Assembly: GCA_036346225.1 (NCBI GenBank)
Contig: JARFIW010000139.1
Span: 3,844,001 to 3,908,000 of the forward strand
Reading direction: 5' to 3'
DNA length: 64,000 bases
Source: Platerodrilus igneus
Lineage: Eukaryota > Arthropoda > Insecta > Coleoptera > Lycidae
Below the pieces are notes generated by a model. It did no database searches. It was not told where the DNA came from and saw only the letters and a list, made by a program, of their open reading frames with translations. This document shows positions 34,703 to 46,165 of this stretch, in pieces. Within the stretch, counting starts at the first letter, position 1. Every line of letters begins with the position of its first letter. The translations under genes and the position numbers were made by a program.

Positions 34703-35675
34703 CAATATAACATATAAAAAGCAACCCCGGTATACTACCAATTAAACTAGGCAGTATACAAAATTACAATATTTACTCAAATAATATCAACCCTTACTTT
34801 AATGTAACAAATTTTAGCAACATTAAGAAAAACGAAATAATATTTTTAATAGTAGAAAGTAACAATTATCATTATTATCATTTATTTACTTTTCCAACAA
34901 AGGTTACTAGCACATACCAAGTAATCATACCCAAAACCAAATTCCTATCCCTAAATGAACTGAGATATGGTTATACAAACGAAAATGTACTGAAGTAACA
35001 CCAAATCAATATTTATGTCAATCGATGACGACAACAACCATTCAAGAAGACAGCCCTTGTGAAGTACAACTATTAAAATTCTCAAATCATTACGAAAACT
35101 GTGAAACCAAACAAGTGCAAATAACTAATATGAAAATTCAAAAAGTTACAGATAACAAATGGATAGCAATTTTCCCAACAGAAGTAATAGCAACCATCCA
35201 CTGCAACCAAGATGAAAATAATCAAGCATTAATCGGAAGCAAACTAATTACCCTCAAAGAAGATTGTTATGTGAAATTGAAAGATGAAGTTATCAGAGTT
35301 TATTAAGATCCCATAGCAACAAAGAAACTTGCAAACCTACCGGAACTACAATTCAAGATACAACAAGAAGACGAAGAAATAATTAAGAAACCCATGAAGC
35401 TAGAGCATCTAGGCTTAGACGATCTCAACCACGCCGTGAAATTAGTGGAAAGTTATAAAGAACAATTAAGTGAAATCAAAACGCCAAAGTTACATTATAA
35501 TAATATAAGTGTTTGGACAATTGTATTAACCATTTTAATAATTTTTGTAATCATGTATGTATTATACAAAATGTACCTTAGATATAAGAATAAAGGAAAC
35601 AGTTCTAGATTTAAGGAAACAAAGAGAAAAAAAGAAACGACAAATATACCCTTAGAAATAATGAATTTTAAATGA
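34703..35675 (+). pseudogene. env: shortened env-like ORF with membrane anchor
   Basis: Third ORF position of an errantivirus. A first piece (about 34720-34998) reads LPIKLGSIQNYNIYS and VIIPKTKFLSLNELRYG. After a frameshift near 34985 come Cys-containing blocks (DSPCEVQLLKF, NCETKQVQI, TIHCNQDENN, EDCYVKL), a stop at 35304-35306, and a last in-frame piece with coiled-coil-like DDLNHAVKLVESYKEQLSE. The transmembrane segment VLTILIIFVIMYVLYKMYL is followed by a basic cytoplasmic tail. At roughly 310 codons it is shorter than usual errantivirus Env, and I see no signal peptide or furin-type site, so the middle or front was deleted. It cannot encode a working envelope protein. Confidence 0.7.
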
Positions 35676-35734
35676 ATTTTAAATAATGTATTTTATGTAT
35701 TTAAAAATTAAGAAAAACCTTAATTTTTCATTTA

Positions 35735-35744
35735 CGGTGGGAGG
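35735..35744 (+). promoter_or_regulatory. polypurine tract
   Basis: CGGTGGGAGG lies directly against the 3' LTR start and is the expected plus-strand primer site. Confidence 0.75.
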
Positions 35745-36282
35745 AGTTATGTATCCCCCAATTACCTATATATATATTGATGTATTGAATCTAATATGAA
35801 TTATTAGAAATTATTAAGTAAAAGTATAAGTTCAATGCAACATTGTAACACAAGGATAACCCAGAGAGGTTATCGACAGTTCATGAGAACGGAATGCAGC
35901 TTTGCATCCGTGAGGGCAGTGATACTGCAGGTGGCAGGTCACAGGCGGTCAACATACCGCAGTTACTTAGAATTAAGTTGTTACATTGTAATAAAGTGTA
36001 CAATAAAGAGAAACGCAGACATGAGATCTGCAAGTTCTCACAGCCGTGTGAGGGGCAGGTTATTATAAAAGGCCCGGGAGCTCAATGCCCGGCAGTCAGT
36101 CTTCAAACTCCATACTTCGTTGTTTGAGCTACTCATCAGTACAATTAAATTATTTTTATTAATGTTATTATGAACCAGCTATTCCAAATTTCAATGTAAT
36201 TTCTGTTTAACTTAGTAATAAAAATGTGTTAAAGTTTCAAAGTGTTTTTAAAAAACCAGCTCCAAAGGCCCGAACTTTAACT
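35745..36282 (+). repeat. 3' LTR of gypsy/errantivirus-like element
   Basis: 538 bp, AGTTATG to TTTAACT, nearly identical to the 5' LTR apart from a (TA)n tract shorter by about 34 bp and a few single changes (for example GCAGCTTTGC for GCAACTTTGC). AATAAA lies at 36217-36222. It is followed by CGCG, the target duplication. Confidence 0.95.
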
Positions 36283-36286
36283 CGCG
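36283..36286. repeat. target-site duplication CGCG (right)
   Basis: Matches 27326-27329. Confidence 0.85.
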
Positions 36287-37378
36287 TAACAAGCAGGATC
36301 ACTGCTTGATGCTGATTCCCTGATTCTAGATAATGATTCAAGTTCCTAATAAGAAACATTGTAGCAGCTCGTTCTTGGAGTATTGAATTCTTGCAGCCCA
36401 GATAGAAATTGAATTAAAGCTCGCTACGCTATAGTCGAGGAACATTACAGGATATTAAAAATTAAAAAATATAATTTTCAATTAAGTACGACGAGCACGG
36501 ATTGACGAGTAAGTTCCTTTACGAGAACTATGCCAAAGTTACAATCACTAGAACCACAGCTTAATAAATGTCGAATTTTGCAGCCTGCATTTGTAGTCTT
36601 CTCTAATACTCGGAGATAAATTCGCGTAGGGAATATAAACCAGACCCGCATTACGTAACCCTAGGGATCAAAGACGGAACTTTTCTCTAGGTAGGTAATC
36701 TTGTTAGGTCAACGTTTAGTGACCATAAAACCACTCGATGTTAAGATATCCTTCCTGCTGCCTTTCCTTTTCATCAGCAAACTCTAAATTCCCGTTTATC
36801 TATTCATAGTCGAGTAGTCGATATGTCCATTAATGTTAGCACATCGGATATATCCACAAGAGATTACGGTCTTTCAGAAGCAATCGAGTGGTACATGCAA
36901 TATCTGCAATTTCATGGCCCGCTGTAAACCATAAACTAGGGATTATAATACAGTTAGCATATTTTAATCAACTACTACTGGTGAATTTCTGATAATCTAT
37001 TACGTAAAGGGAGTTATTTGATTAAATATACGCAAATTTTGGTTTGTGTATTAAGTTGGCTTTGATGGACAAATGCTTAGATTTAATTATTCGGATTGTG
37101 AGTGCGATTGCGATCTGCTTTGTACAATTATTACAGTAATTTGACTTCTGGTCTGTGAGAGCAATACACATGTTATATCTAGATAGCTATTCTGACAACT
37201 GAAGCTTTTTAGATAGAGATTCTAAAACACGCGGATCTGGGAATATTTCTGATATTTGAATATACGCAAATCGAGCGAACTTTAAGTTCAAAAATTGATG
37301 TACTTCTGTAAATCATATATGCTTAACACCAGCGTAGGCGAGAAAATAAGGTTATTCTATGTAGCATTGGACAGAGCT
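36287..37378. other. non-coding stretch
   Basis: No gene or clear element was seen. Confidence 0.45.
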
Positions 37379-37560
37379 ACCGGATCACCGAATCAGATAA
37401 AAGATTTTGTGTTAACCCAATGATTCAGATTTGATGGTGAGCCCATGCCCAACGCTTCCAAAAAGGAAAAACAAAATACTTATGAGTGGAGTAGGACCTA
37501 GTCTCCGGATCATCGGATCCGGTAGATGACCTAGTGTTGACCCAATGACCCGGTTTTTAC
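37379..37560. repeat. two-copy repeat with CCGGATCA..CGGATC and CCCAATGA
   Basis: CCGGATCACCGAATCAGAT ... TGTTAACCCAATGATTC is repeated about 125 bp later as CCGGATCATCGGATCCGG ... TGTTGACCCAATGACCCGG. Similar GGTCA/TGACC-rich sequence occurs near the 3' ends of the direct repeats at 37679 and 40043, so this may be part of the same family. Confidence 0.5.
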
Positions 37561-37678
37561 CTTATGGGCCGATGACCAGATGTTTATCCGTACTTGCTAC
37601 TCACTTTGACAAGCAATGGCTCATAGGTGTCGTAGTATCTACGCGTCATTGCTCCTCAATGACAGTAAATTGTAGCTG

Positions 37679-38461
37679 TTCTTATAGTACCGTAAACGCG
37701 GTATACGCGACACAACGGCAGTTGGTAACGCTAATCTATAATGTGGAAATTAGCGCGCCCATCTGTCAATGACGTCACACAATATGCAAATTACTACACG
37801 TAAATGACGAAATATGCCAAATTCATAAAATGTATTATAAAAAACGGAGTACTCACATGAATAGGTAAAGCTTCCTACAGAATCACTTCCTTCAGGGATA
37901 TTTAAAGATGGTTCTCCTGGCGTCCTTCGAGATTATTTAACGATGGTTTTCAGAGCGTGGACTGCTACCAGGTTGTATCCAGATTTATCTTCTTTCCTAT
38001 ATGTAGAGGTAACGACGGGAACAGGTTTATAGGGAACGATAAACAAAGATAAGCAAGAGAAAAATGAATCTACATAATTAAGATAAAGATATGATACCAG
38101 ACCCAACACCACTCTTGTCGACGTTCGAAATTAAAGTCCACGTCCCAGCGTGTTGCGGAAAAACCCCATTTTTGTTCTCCCACACACGTCAGCGCGATCT
38201 CGCGCAAACGCACTCTGTAGTGACGGAAATACGCGCAACAAGTTTTTCAAAATTTAAGTCGCGAAACTCCTGCATATCAAAACTAAACTAAAAATGTCTA
38301 GTGCCGATTTTCGGCACGTAACACTGTTTACATCAAGTAATCAGCTGGTCAGGTCAAAAGCGGGCCTTCGCGTCAAAACCGGGTCACTTGATTGATCCGG
38401 TGACCCGGCTCAACTCTGCTCAGAAAGACTTTGTTATTTTTTGCTGGTATAAACATATGAA
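37679..38461 (+). repeat. 783-bp direct repeat, copy 1
   Basis: Starts TTCTTATAGTACCGTAAACG and ends GGTATAAACATATGAA, matching 40043-40825 base for base except for roughly 20 substitutions. It contains a CCGGGTCAC ... GTGACCCGG inverted repeat near its 3' end and no ORF with family character. Two such copies about 1.58 kb apart look like an LTR pair of a non-autonomous element or a local duplication. I found no target duplication, primer site or polypurine tract to decide. Confidence 0.8.
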
Positions 38462-38984
38462 TAACAGAAAGATATCTTGTAAAACATATATTTACTAGGA
38501 TGGGAAGCTCTCGTTTCAGTTCCACCCAAACTAATAAAGAAAAATTTCAACATCATTCTTAAAAAATGATTTACAAATTGCTAAAATGACAACTTACCAA
38601 CCAAAATCTCGTCTAGAGTTACGTAACGTTGAGCGACAGGCCCTTTGATTGATGGGGTCGCGTCTAGACTTATATACAGCTGAAAAACCGTAAATTTCGC
38701 TTAATCGATCTTAAAATACTGCGTTGAAATATTGATACATCAAAAAAATATGCAATCAAGACAAAATCATACTCACTACGCAAAAGAAATATTCTACGAT
38801 ACATGTATAAAGAGAACAGTATTCCAAATTGTTCAAATATTCTTTCGATATTGCGGGAGTTATCAACAACCATCGTAAATGAGTTTAAATATAAATCGGT
38901 AACGATAATTTTGTTATTACAATGTTTAAAGGAGCAGATATAAAGAGATTCAGTTTATTACAGCATTTTGAAAGGTAAAAGATA
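38462..38984. other. AT-rich sequence between the 783-bp repeats
   Basis: No gene signal. The minus-strand frame at 38670-38873 is not recognisable. Confidence 0.4.
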
Positions 38985-39500
38985 TGATTAGATAATTTCG
39001 TTAACTGTATTTGAAGGAGAATCTTTTTTAAAAAGACATTTATAGGTTATACTATTTAAATTGCTAAGGAAACACATTTAAAATTGTAAGCGGGCAAGAT
39101 AGTGTTTAATGAAAGGAATACATCACGGTTAGGTTAATATAACGCTTTAAAAGACATACTAAAAACTCAGTTAATTAGAAAATCTATATTTCGAGATAGA
39201 GGTAATTGTAAATTATACTTAATTATTTAGGTTATAAAAAGACACTCAAAATTATAGAAAGATACATAATATATGTTATTTAAACGGTATCAGGGCAAAA
39301 TGATATTTAAGAAAACAAATACAATAAAATTCCGTTACTCTAACGTTTTAAGACATATACTAAAAAGCCAATTAATTACGGTAAATGTTTTTAAACACAA
39401 GCTTCCTTTAAAAGTAATTTGTAAATCATAATTAAATATCTAGATTACTAGAAGACACTTTCAAAATGTTATCAAACAAGACAGTGTTTATTCACGATTT
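38985..39500. repeat. degenerate tandem repeat, about 199 bp period
   Basis: AAAGACATACTAAAAACTCA and AAGACATATACTAAAAAGCC begin successive units about 199 bp apart. Each is followed by AATTAATTA, AATTGTAAAT or AATTTGTAAAT, and AGACACT..CAAAAT blocks. A weaker earlier unit starts near 39035. Confidence 0.5.
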
Positions 39501-40042
39501 TAAAAAACACTTTTTAAGGTCCAAAAACCAGCAAGGGCTATGTTTAATCTAATATAAATAGATAATTTTCTTAATAAACAATGAATAAGGCATAAATTAA
39601 TTAATTATTATTGTTTATTTATATGTAGATGTACTTACTTGTGGAATTTGAAAGTAAGGTTATGGTGTTGATAATCCCTCCTAAAAACTTGTAGTTCTAT
39701 TCCAAAAACAAACTATGTACTTAAATAAGATCATTCAAGTTAAAAAAGGTACACTACATTTAAAGTTGCAAAAAAATTAATTGAACTAACAAAACATTTT
39801 AAAAAATATCAGCTGAGTTTCAATATCAAAATGGCGGTTTATATTTAGTTACTATAACTGGCTTGTCATCTTAGGAATTTAGTGAGTTCAAAAGTACAAA
39901 CCTAAACTTTTAAGGTCAATAGATATTAAAAAATTAAGATAATTGTATTTTTTTTAAGTAAAAAAGCTATATATATCGTTAATTAATACATTATAAAGCC
40001 ATAAAACAAATTATACAACCTAAAAACCACGTTGAGGCGGCA
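39501..40042. other. AT-rich sequence between the 783-bp repeats
   Basis: Nothing recognisable. Confidence 0.4.
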
Positions 40043-40825
40043 TTCTTATAGTACCGTAAACGCGGTATACGCGACACAACGGCAGTTGGTAACGCTAATC
40101 TATAATGTGGAAATTAGCGCGCCCATCTGTCAATGACATCACACAATATGCGAATTACTACACGTAAATGACGAAATATGCCAAATTCATAAAATGTATT
40201 ATAAAAAACGGAGTACTCCCATGAATAGGTAAAGCTTCCTACAGAATTACTTCCTTCAGGAATATTTAAAGATGGTTCTTCTGGCGTCCTTCGAGATTAT
40301 TTAACGATGGTTCTCATGGCGTGGACTGCTACCAGGTTGTATCCAGATTTATCTTCTTTCCTATATGTAGAGGTAACGACGGGAACGGGTTTATAGAGAA
40401 CGATAAACAAAGAGAAGCAAGAGAAAAAGGAATCTACATAATTAAGATAAAGATACGATACCAGACCCAACACCACTCTTGTCGACGTTCAAAAGCAAAG
40501 TCCACGTCCCAGCGTGTTGCGGAAAAACCTTACTTTTGTTCTCCCACACGCGTCGGCGCGATCTCGCGCAAACGCACTCTGTAGTGACGGAAATACGCGC
40601 AACAAGTTTTTCAAAATTTAAGTCGCGAAACTCCTGCATATCAAAACTAAACTAAAAATGTCTAGTGCCGATTTTCGGCACGTAACACTGTTTACATCAA
40701 GTAATCAGCTGGTCAGGTCAAAAGCGGGCCATCGCGTCAAAACCGGGTCACTTGATTGATCCGGTGACCCGGCTCAACTCTGCTCAGAAAGACTTTGTTA
40801 TTTTTTGCTGGTATAAACATATGAA
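40043..40825 (+). repeat. 783-bp direct repeat, copy 2
   Basis: Same orientation and extent as 37679-38461, about 97% identical by eye. The flanks of the two copies share no sequence. Confidence 0.8.
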
Positions 40826-41251
40826 GTATATAGATATACTTCAATTTTGAAACAAGAGTACAGCTTAATTTGAATGCGTTCAAATGACAGAAAGAATTCT
40901 CAGACAGATGTTTTAGCAATTCGATGTAATACTTAAATCGCAGTAAATTAAATACAAATAAATACATACACCAAGGAACATAAGAAATATTTTAATAATT
41001 TTTAACCAACCTCAACAGCTAGCAGTGTGGTCCACAAGAAAGCTGTGAGTTGTTAACATTTAACTATCAGCAGCTTATAGCAGTATTCGATATTAAGTTA
41101 TCAGCTGGCGTCAATTATTTCGTTAACCCCGCGCGTAATTTATTGCGGTGGCAAATTATTGCCATCAAATGGGTAGGGATTTACATACAAGAAAGTAATT
41201 AAAAAATATGTAAATGGCTTACTTTGCTTAATAGCTCTAGCCACGGCATTA
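40826..41251. other. non-coding stretch
   Basis: Nothing recognisable apart from AT-rich unique-looking sequence. Confidence 0.4.
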
Positions 41252-41284
41252 ACCTTCGGGTGGAGCATTGAAAATCAAAAGTAG
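41252..41284 (+). repeat. SINE 3'-end relic
   Basis: ACCTTCGGGTGGAGCATTG and AAAATCAAAAGTA match the 3' end of the SINE family. The rest is missing. Confidence 0.7.
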
Positions 41285-41304
41285 TGTATTCACGGCATTC
41301 TGCG

Positions 41305-41675
41305 CTAGTTGCTTCCAGTCGAAAATCACCGCTAACCTTTTCAGATAAATTAGGGTTTCATGGAGGTCCGTTTCTTGCGTTTGGTTCAAATTCTTGCACC
41401 GAAATGTTAAAACCTACAACTTTAAGAAACACCAGGCATTATTAAAGTAATTGAAAGAACGGTGGAGGAACACAAAAACTATACTTCGCTGCGCAAACGC
41501 GCATTCGCGTTTAATACATCGATATTGTAGGGTAGTTGATCGTCAAGTTTCGTTTAAAATGTGTTTTTTTCATGAGCTCGTTGTTACCCCCACCATAAAA
41601 ACATTTCTCATTGGCTAAACGCGATAATCACACATTCGTTTGTCCTGGGAAAAGTGCGTGCTTGAACGAATCGTA
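41305..41675 (+). repeat. family E segment A, copy alpha
   Basis: Matches 47982-48345 over about 370 bp (GCTAGTTGCTTC, GTCGAAAATCACCGCTAAC, ACACCAGGCATTATTAA, TTTCATGAGCTCGTTGTT, GCTAAACGCGATAA-like blocks). Here segment A is cut off from its partner segment B (46166-46280) by 4.5 kb of LINE, whereas in the 48-kb copy A and B are contiguous. Confidence 0.8.
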
Positions 41676-42149
41676 TAATAAAATTGTTGGTTATTCCCCT
41701 ACAATACGTAGCAATTAAGAATGTGTCAAAGTTTGAATATCCTAAATTTTCGCTCCTACTTTAATTGAAAGCCGACAGTGAATAATTTGGAATAATATTT
41801 TTGGAGGCTTACTTCCGTTAACCTCTCATATTACGAAGCTTCATTGAAATTAATACAAAAGAAAATTTAAACATAAAAGTTTAAAAATATTTGGATTTTA
41901 TAAAAGTTAAATTTGTGACATTTAAGTGACAGTAAAAAGACAGCGAAAGTCATAAATTTTATACTACAAGATAAATCGACTACACCAAGCAGCCACAATC
42001 GGCCTACCAGCAATCTAATAACCCAAGCATATGCATCCAACATCATGCAACCACCACCCTCAGTCGAAACGTTAACACCCTTCACCAGGTCAGGGAGAAT
42101 TGATCGCTCACCACAACCTCAAGATACTAGATCTAGAACATAATCGGTA

Positions 42150-43700
42150 ACTTACAACCCAAGTAAACTACTAACAGATTATGATGACACGGAAATGGAC
42201 GATTAAGACCCGCTATCATTACATAACATAAGCGCTCTAAAACGTGAAATCACTGATTAAATATTTAAAAATAGTAACAACATCAATCGAACCTGTGCTA
42301 ATTTTCTACTACAGAAATTTGGACAAACTGCGTTAATTGCTAACGAAGCGGTGCAGAAATACTACATCTCCGAAGCAAAACTACTAGCAGTGCAACAATG
42401 CTTAGATGCCAAGTTACAAACAACAGACAAGATAACAACACAAACGCCAATTTAAACACACAATCTCACATACGCCGCCGCTACTTCTCAATAACCGCTA
42501 TCATAACATGCTCCCTTAACCAAACCACCCTCTAAAATTATAACTTTAAAACCCACCGCATCTGATACAACACCCACTGAACTCCTGAAAGTCATAAAAA
42601 CAAACCTTCGGCCCTCACTTCCTAATCATAATATTCAAAGTACCCGACCTACCAAAACCTCAGTTACCATACGTACATCCAAACCCACTGACATTAATCT
42701 TACCTCCTCTTTCACAAAAATTCCTGCAGTGTACATCTCCCTAAACCTAAACTCCCACAAATCATAATCTTTGACTTAGACAAAGAGATTCCATCCGCAG
42801 ACGCTCTTAACTTTATATACTTACAGAATTCCTCAGACCTACTTATTCCTGAAGATACGTACCGAACAGAAATCTGCATTGCCATCCGCCGCACAAAAAC
42901 AGATCACACCAACTTAATTCTAAACGTCTCTCCCAGATTACGATCCATCGTCACCACAAATTCCCACGTTTTTGTAGGTTACAAATCCTAAGGCGGCTAC
43001 GTGGCGTAGTTGGTATGCGTGTGACTACTACGCCCAAGATCCCGGGTTCGTATCCCGACACGGTCCGCTTGAAAAATGTTAGGCGAGCATTTTTCACAAA
43101 AATACGCCCTCGTTGTGATGAAAGGTAAAATGGAGACCCCGTCTGTGAGTGTTGTCACGCACGTTAAAGATCCCTACCTTGCTTGGAACAGTAAGAGTTC
43201 GACAAAATTCAGAATTTTTCAGGTTAAGAAAAAACTCGCTTCCTTATCAATGTAGTACCTTCGGGTGGAGCATTGGAAAATCACATGTAAGGTTACAAAT
43301 CCTACAGAATCAGTGACCTCGTTTCCATTACCCTATGTTTTAATTGCCAGCGCTTTGGTCACTCTGCCAAAACCTGTTGATCCCCAACCGCCTGTAATCA
43401 CTGCGCCGGAAACCACCCCTCCAAATCATGTCCGAACCTCCCCCCCGTGCCGCTCCCGTTTGCACCAATTGTTCCCGCACTAATCGCCCCTACAACCATT
43501 CCGTTACTAGCGCCGACTGCACTGTCTATAAGCAATCTATATATGACTATACTACGCACAGATTATGGGTCCTAGACAACACTCGCGCAAATGGGCGCAA
43601 GACTCGCACCATTCATACACCAAACTGCGCACAATTTAAATCAACCTCCAACACACTCGCACCGCCACCCATACACTCCAAGAACTCTAAATTCAAATTG
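42150..43700 (+). pseudogene. LINE ORF1 (Gag-like) with CCHC zinc knuckles
   Basis: Frame pieces start with LLTDYDDTEMDD and QKYYISEAKLLAVQQCL, then TELLKVIKTNLRPSL and IPSADALNFIYLQNSSD and NLILNVSPRLRSI. After the SINE the frame resumes at VGYKSYRISDLVSITL and gives knuckle 1 CFNCQRFGHSAKTC (43336-43377) and knuckle 2 CNHCAGNHPSKSC (43393-43431). After a frameshift a third CTNC...C cluster follows (about 43460-43520). This is the usual layout of I, Jockey and related LINE ORF1 proteins, which bind element RNA. Multiple stops and shifts make it inactive. Confidence 0.75.
42991..43289 (+). repeat. SINE inserted in LINE ORF1
   Basis: Full-length plus-strand copy with A box TGGCGTAGTTGG (exact consensus), a one-base variant B box GGTTCGTATCC and the end GGAAAATCACATGTA. 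Perfect 15-bp target duplications AGGTTACAAATCCTA lie at 42976-42990 and 43290-43304. Removing it restores a continuous local ORF1 reading frame, proving insertion into the LINE. Confidence 0.95.
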
Positions 43701-43859
43701 CCCTAGTCTAAGAACTTTTCCTAGTCCGAAACAAAATTCCTAACAGCCCACCAAAGTCCCGCACCTATATTCACCCTAGCCCGCCTGACCCTAACTACAC
43801 CTCCGCCACATTGTTACAGACCCACTAATTGACACTTCTTACCACACATCCCTATCAAC

Positions 43860-45960
43860 CCCCAAATAACCGTAATTTAACTTCTCTGGAAATCAGGTAC
43901 CATTTTCCCCACTTCTTCTTACTTCCAATACAGAACAAACATTAATACCTATTTACACCAACTAGACCACATATTTACAACGAATGGAGACAAACCAATC
44001 ATCATATCAACTGACGCCAACTCCAAATCCACACTATGGTTTAACGACTTTGCTGTCGAAAACGGTAGTACTTTAGATGACTTTACACTCCAACACCATC
44101 TTCGAATCCACATCTCCATCCCTTATCCCTACTTGGGAATCCCAATACGGCAAATCCAACATTGAAATTAGTCTCACCAACCCCCCAACCTCAAACCTAA
44201 TTAGTTCCTGGAAAGTTTCTCACATCCATCAATCCAGCGATCATGATCCAATTACATTTCATATCCTACCTAATCTTCTCCCCAGAACACACCAGAAAAT
44301 TCAATCTTTTAACACGCAAAAAGCAGACTGGCTCTTATTTCTAGAATCCCTAGCTACACTCATTCCCGCTTTTCTATCAGTCTCCTATGCAAACTTTACA
44401 CCTCATTCCCTTGCTAGCGAAATAACCAACAATATCCTTCCAGCTGCCTCTAAAACTATACCACGGAAACATTACACCCCACGAGCCACGCCGTGGTGGA
44501 CACAAAAACTTACTCACACCTGACGCTCACTTGCAACCACTAGACACAGACTCCAAGGAGCGAAACGTACCAATGCAGACCCCCATTGCTATTAATACCT
44601 TATCTAACACATACACCACAAGCAAACAGCACTACCTTGACATAATTCACGATCAACACACAAACCCCTGTAGTATGTACCGTAAACTGATCAAACTTCC
44701 CTCCACACATCCTCACATCCATTTCAATTACAATCCCTTCCACATTTGAACAAACTACATATACCCTCCTAGATACAGCAATACCTTCGGTTTCTTTTGA
44801 TATACCAACCCAACCCCAACAACGCATAATCGACAGCACCCTAGCCCAACCAGACACGGACCCGGACACAGACATTGAACTCTCCCTCTTAGATTCCTTT
44901 GTTACCAAACTAAACCCCCATAAAGCTCCCGGCTCAGACCTCATCACCAACCTGATCCTACAAAAATCCTGGCCCCTCATCAGAGAATCCACTCACCTAC
45001 TATTCCAAAAAAGCCTCTCCTTTGGGATTTTCCCTGACCTATTTAAATTTGCTTCCATCTCCTTTATACTCAAACCAAATAAGCCTCCCGAAGACCCCAA
45101 ATCCTACAGGCCTATTGTGAATCACATCCTTAACCCAGCAATTCCCCTCTCAACAACAGCTCCCTACCTTGGACTCCACATTGACACTCGCCTAAAAATG
45201 AACTCCCATAATCTCTATCATCAGATACGCAGTAGATTCTTGACTTCCACTTACAACCCCCCCCCCGGTACGTTCAACACCATTATAAGACCTTTCCTAC
45301 TCTACACCTCCAGAGCGTACACAACCACCTCCACAGCGTCCTTGTGTAAACCTCAAACATAACCTACCAATCATCCTACACGACAGAACATTTCACTATG
45401 ACGAATACCGTACTTTCCCTAAAACTGACATAAAATCCCGAATACATAACTCCCTACTCCATTTCTGGCAAGATCATTAGTTCCACTTCGCCACCGGCAG
45501 ATATACATTTGATATCTTCCCTGATATCACAAACATCCCTCCATATATTACTTTCTCTAATCCTCCTACAATGCAATTTCTGCCCGGCCATGGTAAGTGC
45601 CGTAATAAACTTCAGCAATTCTATTTAACTCCTTCCCCTCATTATCCTTCTAACAATCAATCTCTAGAAACCCCACAACACTTGATATACTCCTGTCCCC
45701 TAACCTCTCTACTACAAATCAACCTCATACAATACAACCTCAACCTCTGCAAACTTTGACCCGCTCTCCCCACTTCCTAACATAAACTTTCTAGTCGCTA
45801 ACTACTAGCAAGGATTCAACCATTTTCTAAATGAAATCCTCTTAACCAAACCTACCACCCACAACCAGCGGCACTAACACACTTAATATACACTCTTGCA
45901 ATTCACTACCACATCACACCTACGCTCGCACTATACGCACAATCAGCACCACTTTACGTG
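43860..45960 (+). pseudogene. LINE ORF2: endonuclease plus RT lacking its catalytic core
   Basis: Apurinic-type endonuclease motifs are visible: IISTDANSKSTLWFND (about 44003-44050) and SSDHDPITFHI (about 44231-44266). TPWWTQKL follows. The RT begins with LNPHKAPGSDLITNLIL and FKFASISFILKPNKPPEDPK and reaches KSYRPIV at about 45099-45119. The next codons then already belong to the RT C-terminal side (TTAPYLGLHIDTRLKM). The palm with the YxDD box is therefore deleted. The C-terminal FLPGHGKCRNKLQQFYL and TPQHLIYSCPLTSLL blocks remain (45571-45740). Stops and frameshifts are also present. Confidence 0.8.
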
Positions 45961-46165
45961 CACAGTCGACGACTAAAATAGGGGCACAAATCCCCCTCAT
46001 AAAAACTTCAAAAAACCACATTTGTCTTTGAATTAATTGTTCAAATAGGTAAATACTTATAATGTACTAGTATGGGCTCTGGCCTAGATATAGTCCACAA
46101 CAATAAATTAATTTATTTATCTATCTACAATACGCGAGAACTAGAAACCGCAATTTTATCGTAAT

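Larger units (their letters stand above)
41676..46163 (+). mobile_element. non-LTR retrotransposon (I/Jockey-like) nested in family E
   Basis: The insertion limits come from the empty-site-like copy at 47982-48455, where the flanking A and B segments join directly. It contains an ORF1 remnant with CCHC knuckles and an ORF2 remnant with endonuclease and part of RT, and ends in an AATAAATTAATTTATTTATC 3' end near 46125. TCGTATAATAAAATT (left) and TCGTAATAACCTAATT (right) may be a decayed target duplication. A SINE is inserted in ORF1. Confidence 0.75.

Noticed and set aside
44600..44992. 130-codon minus-strand ORF
   Set aside because: It is antisense to LINE ORF2, whose endonuclease and RT motifs read on the plus strand.
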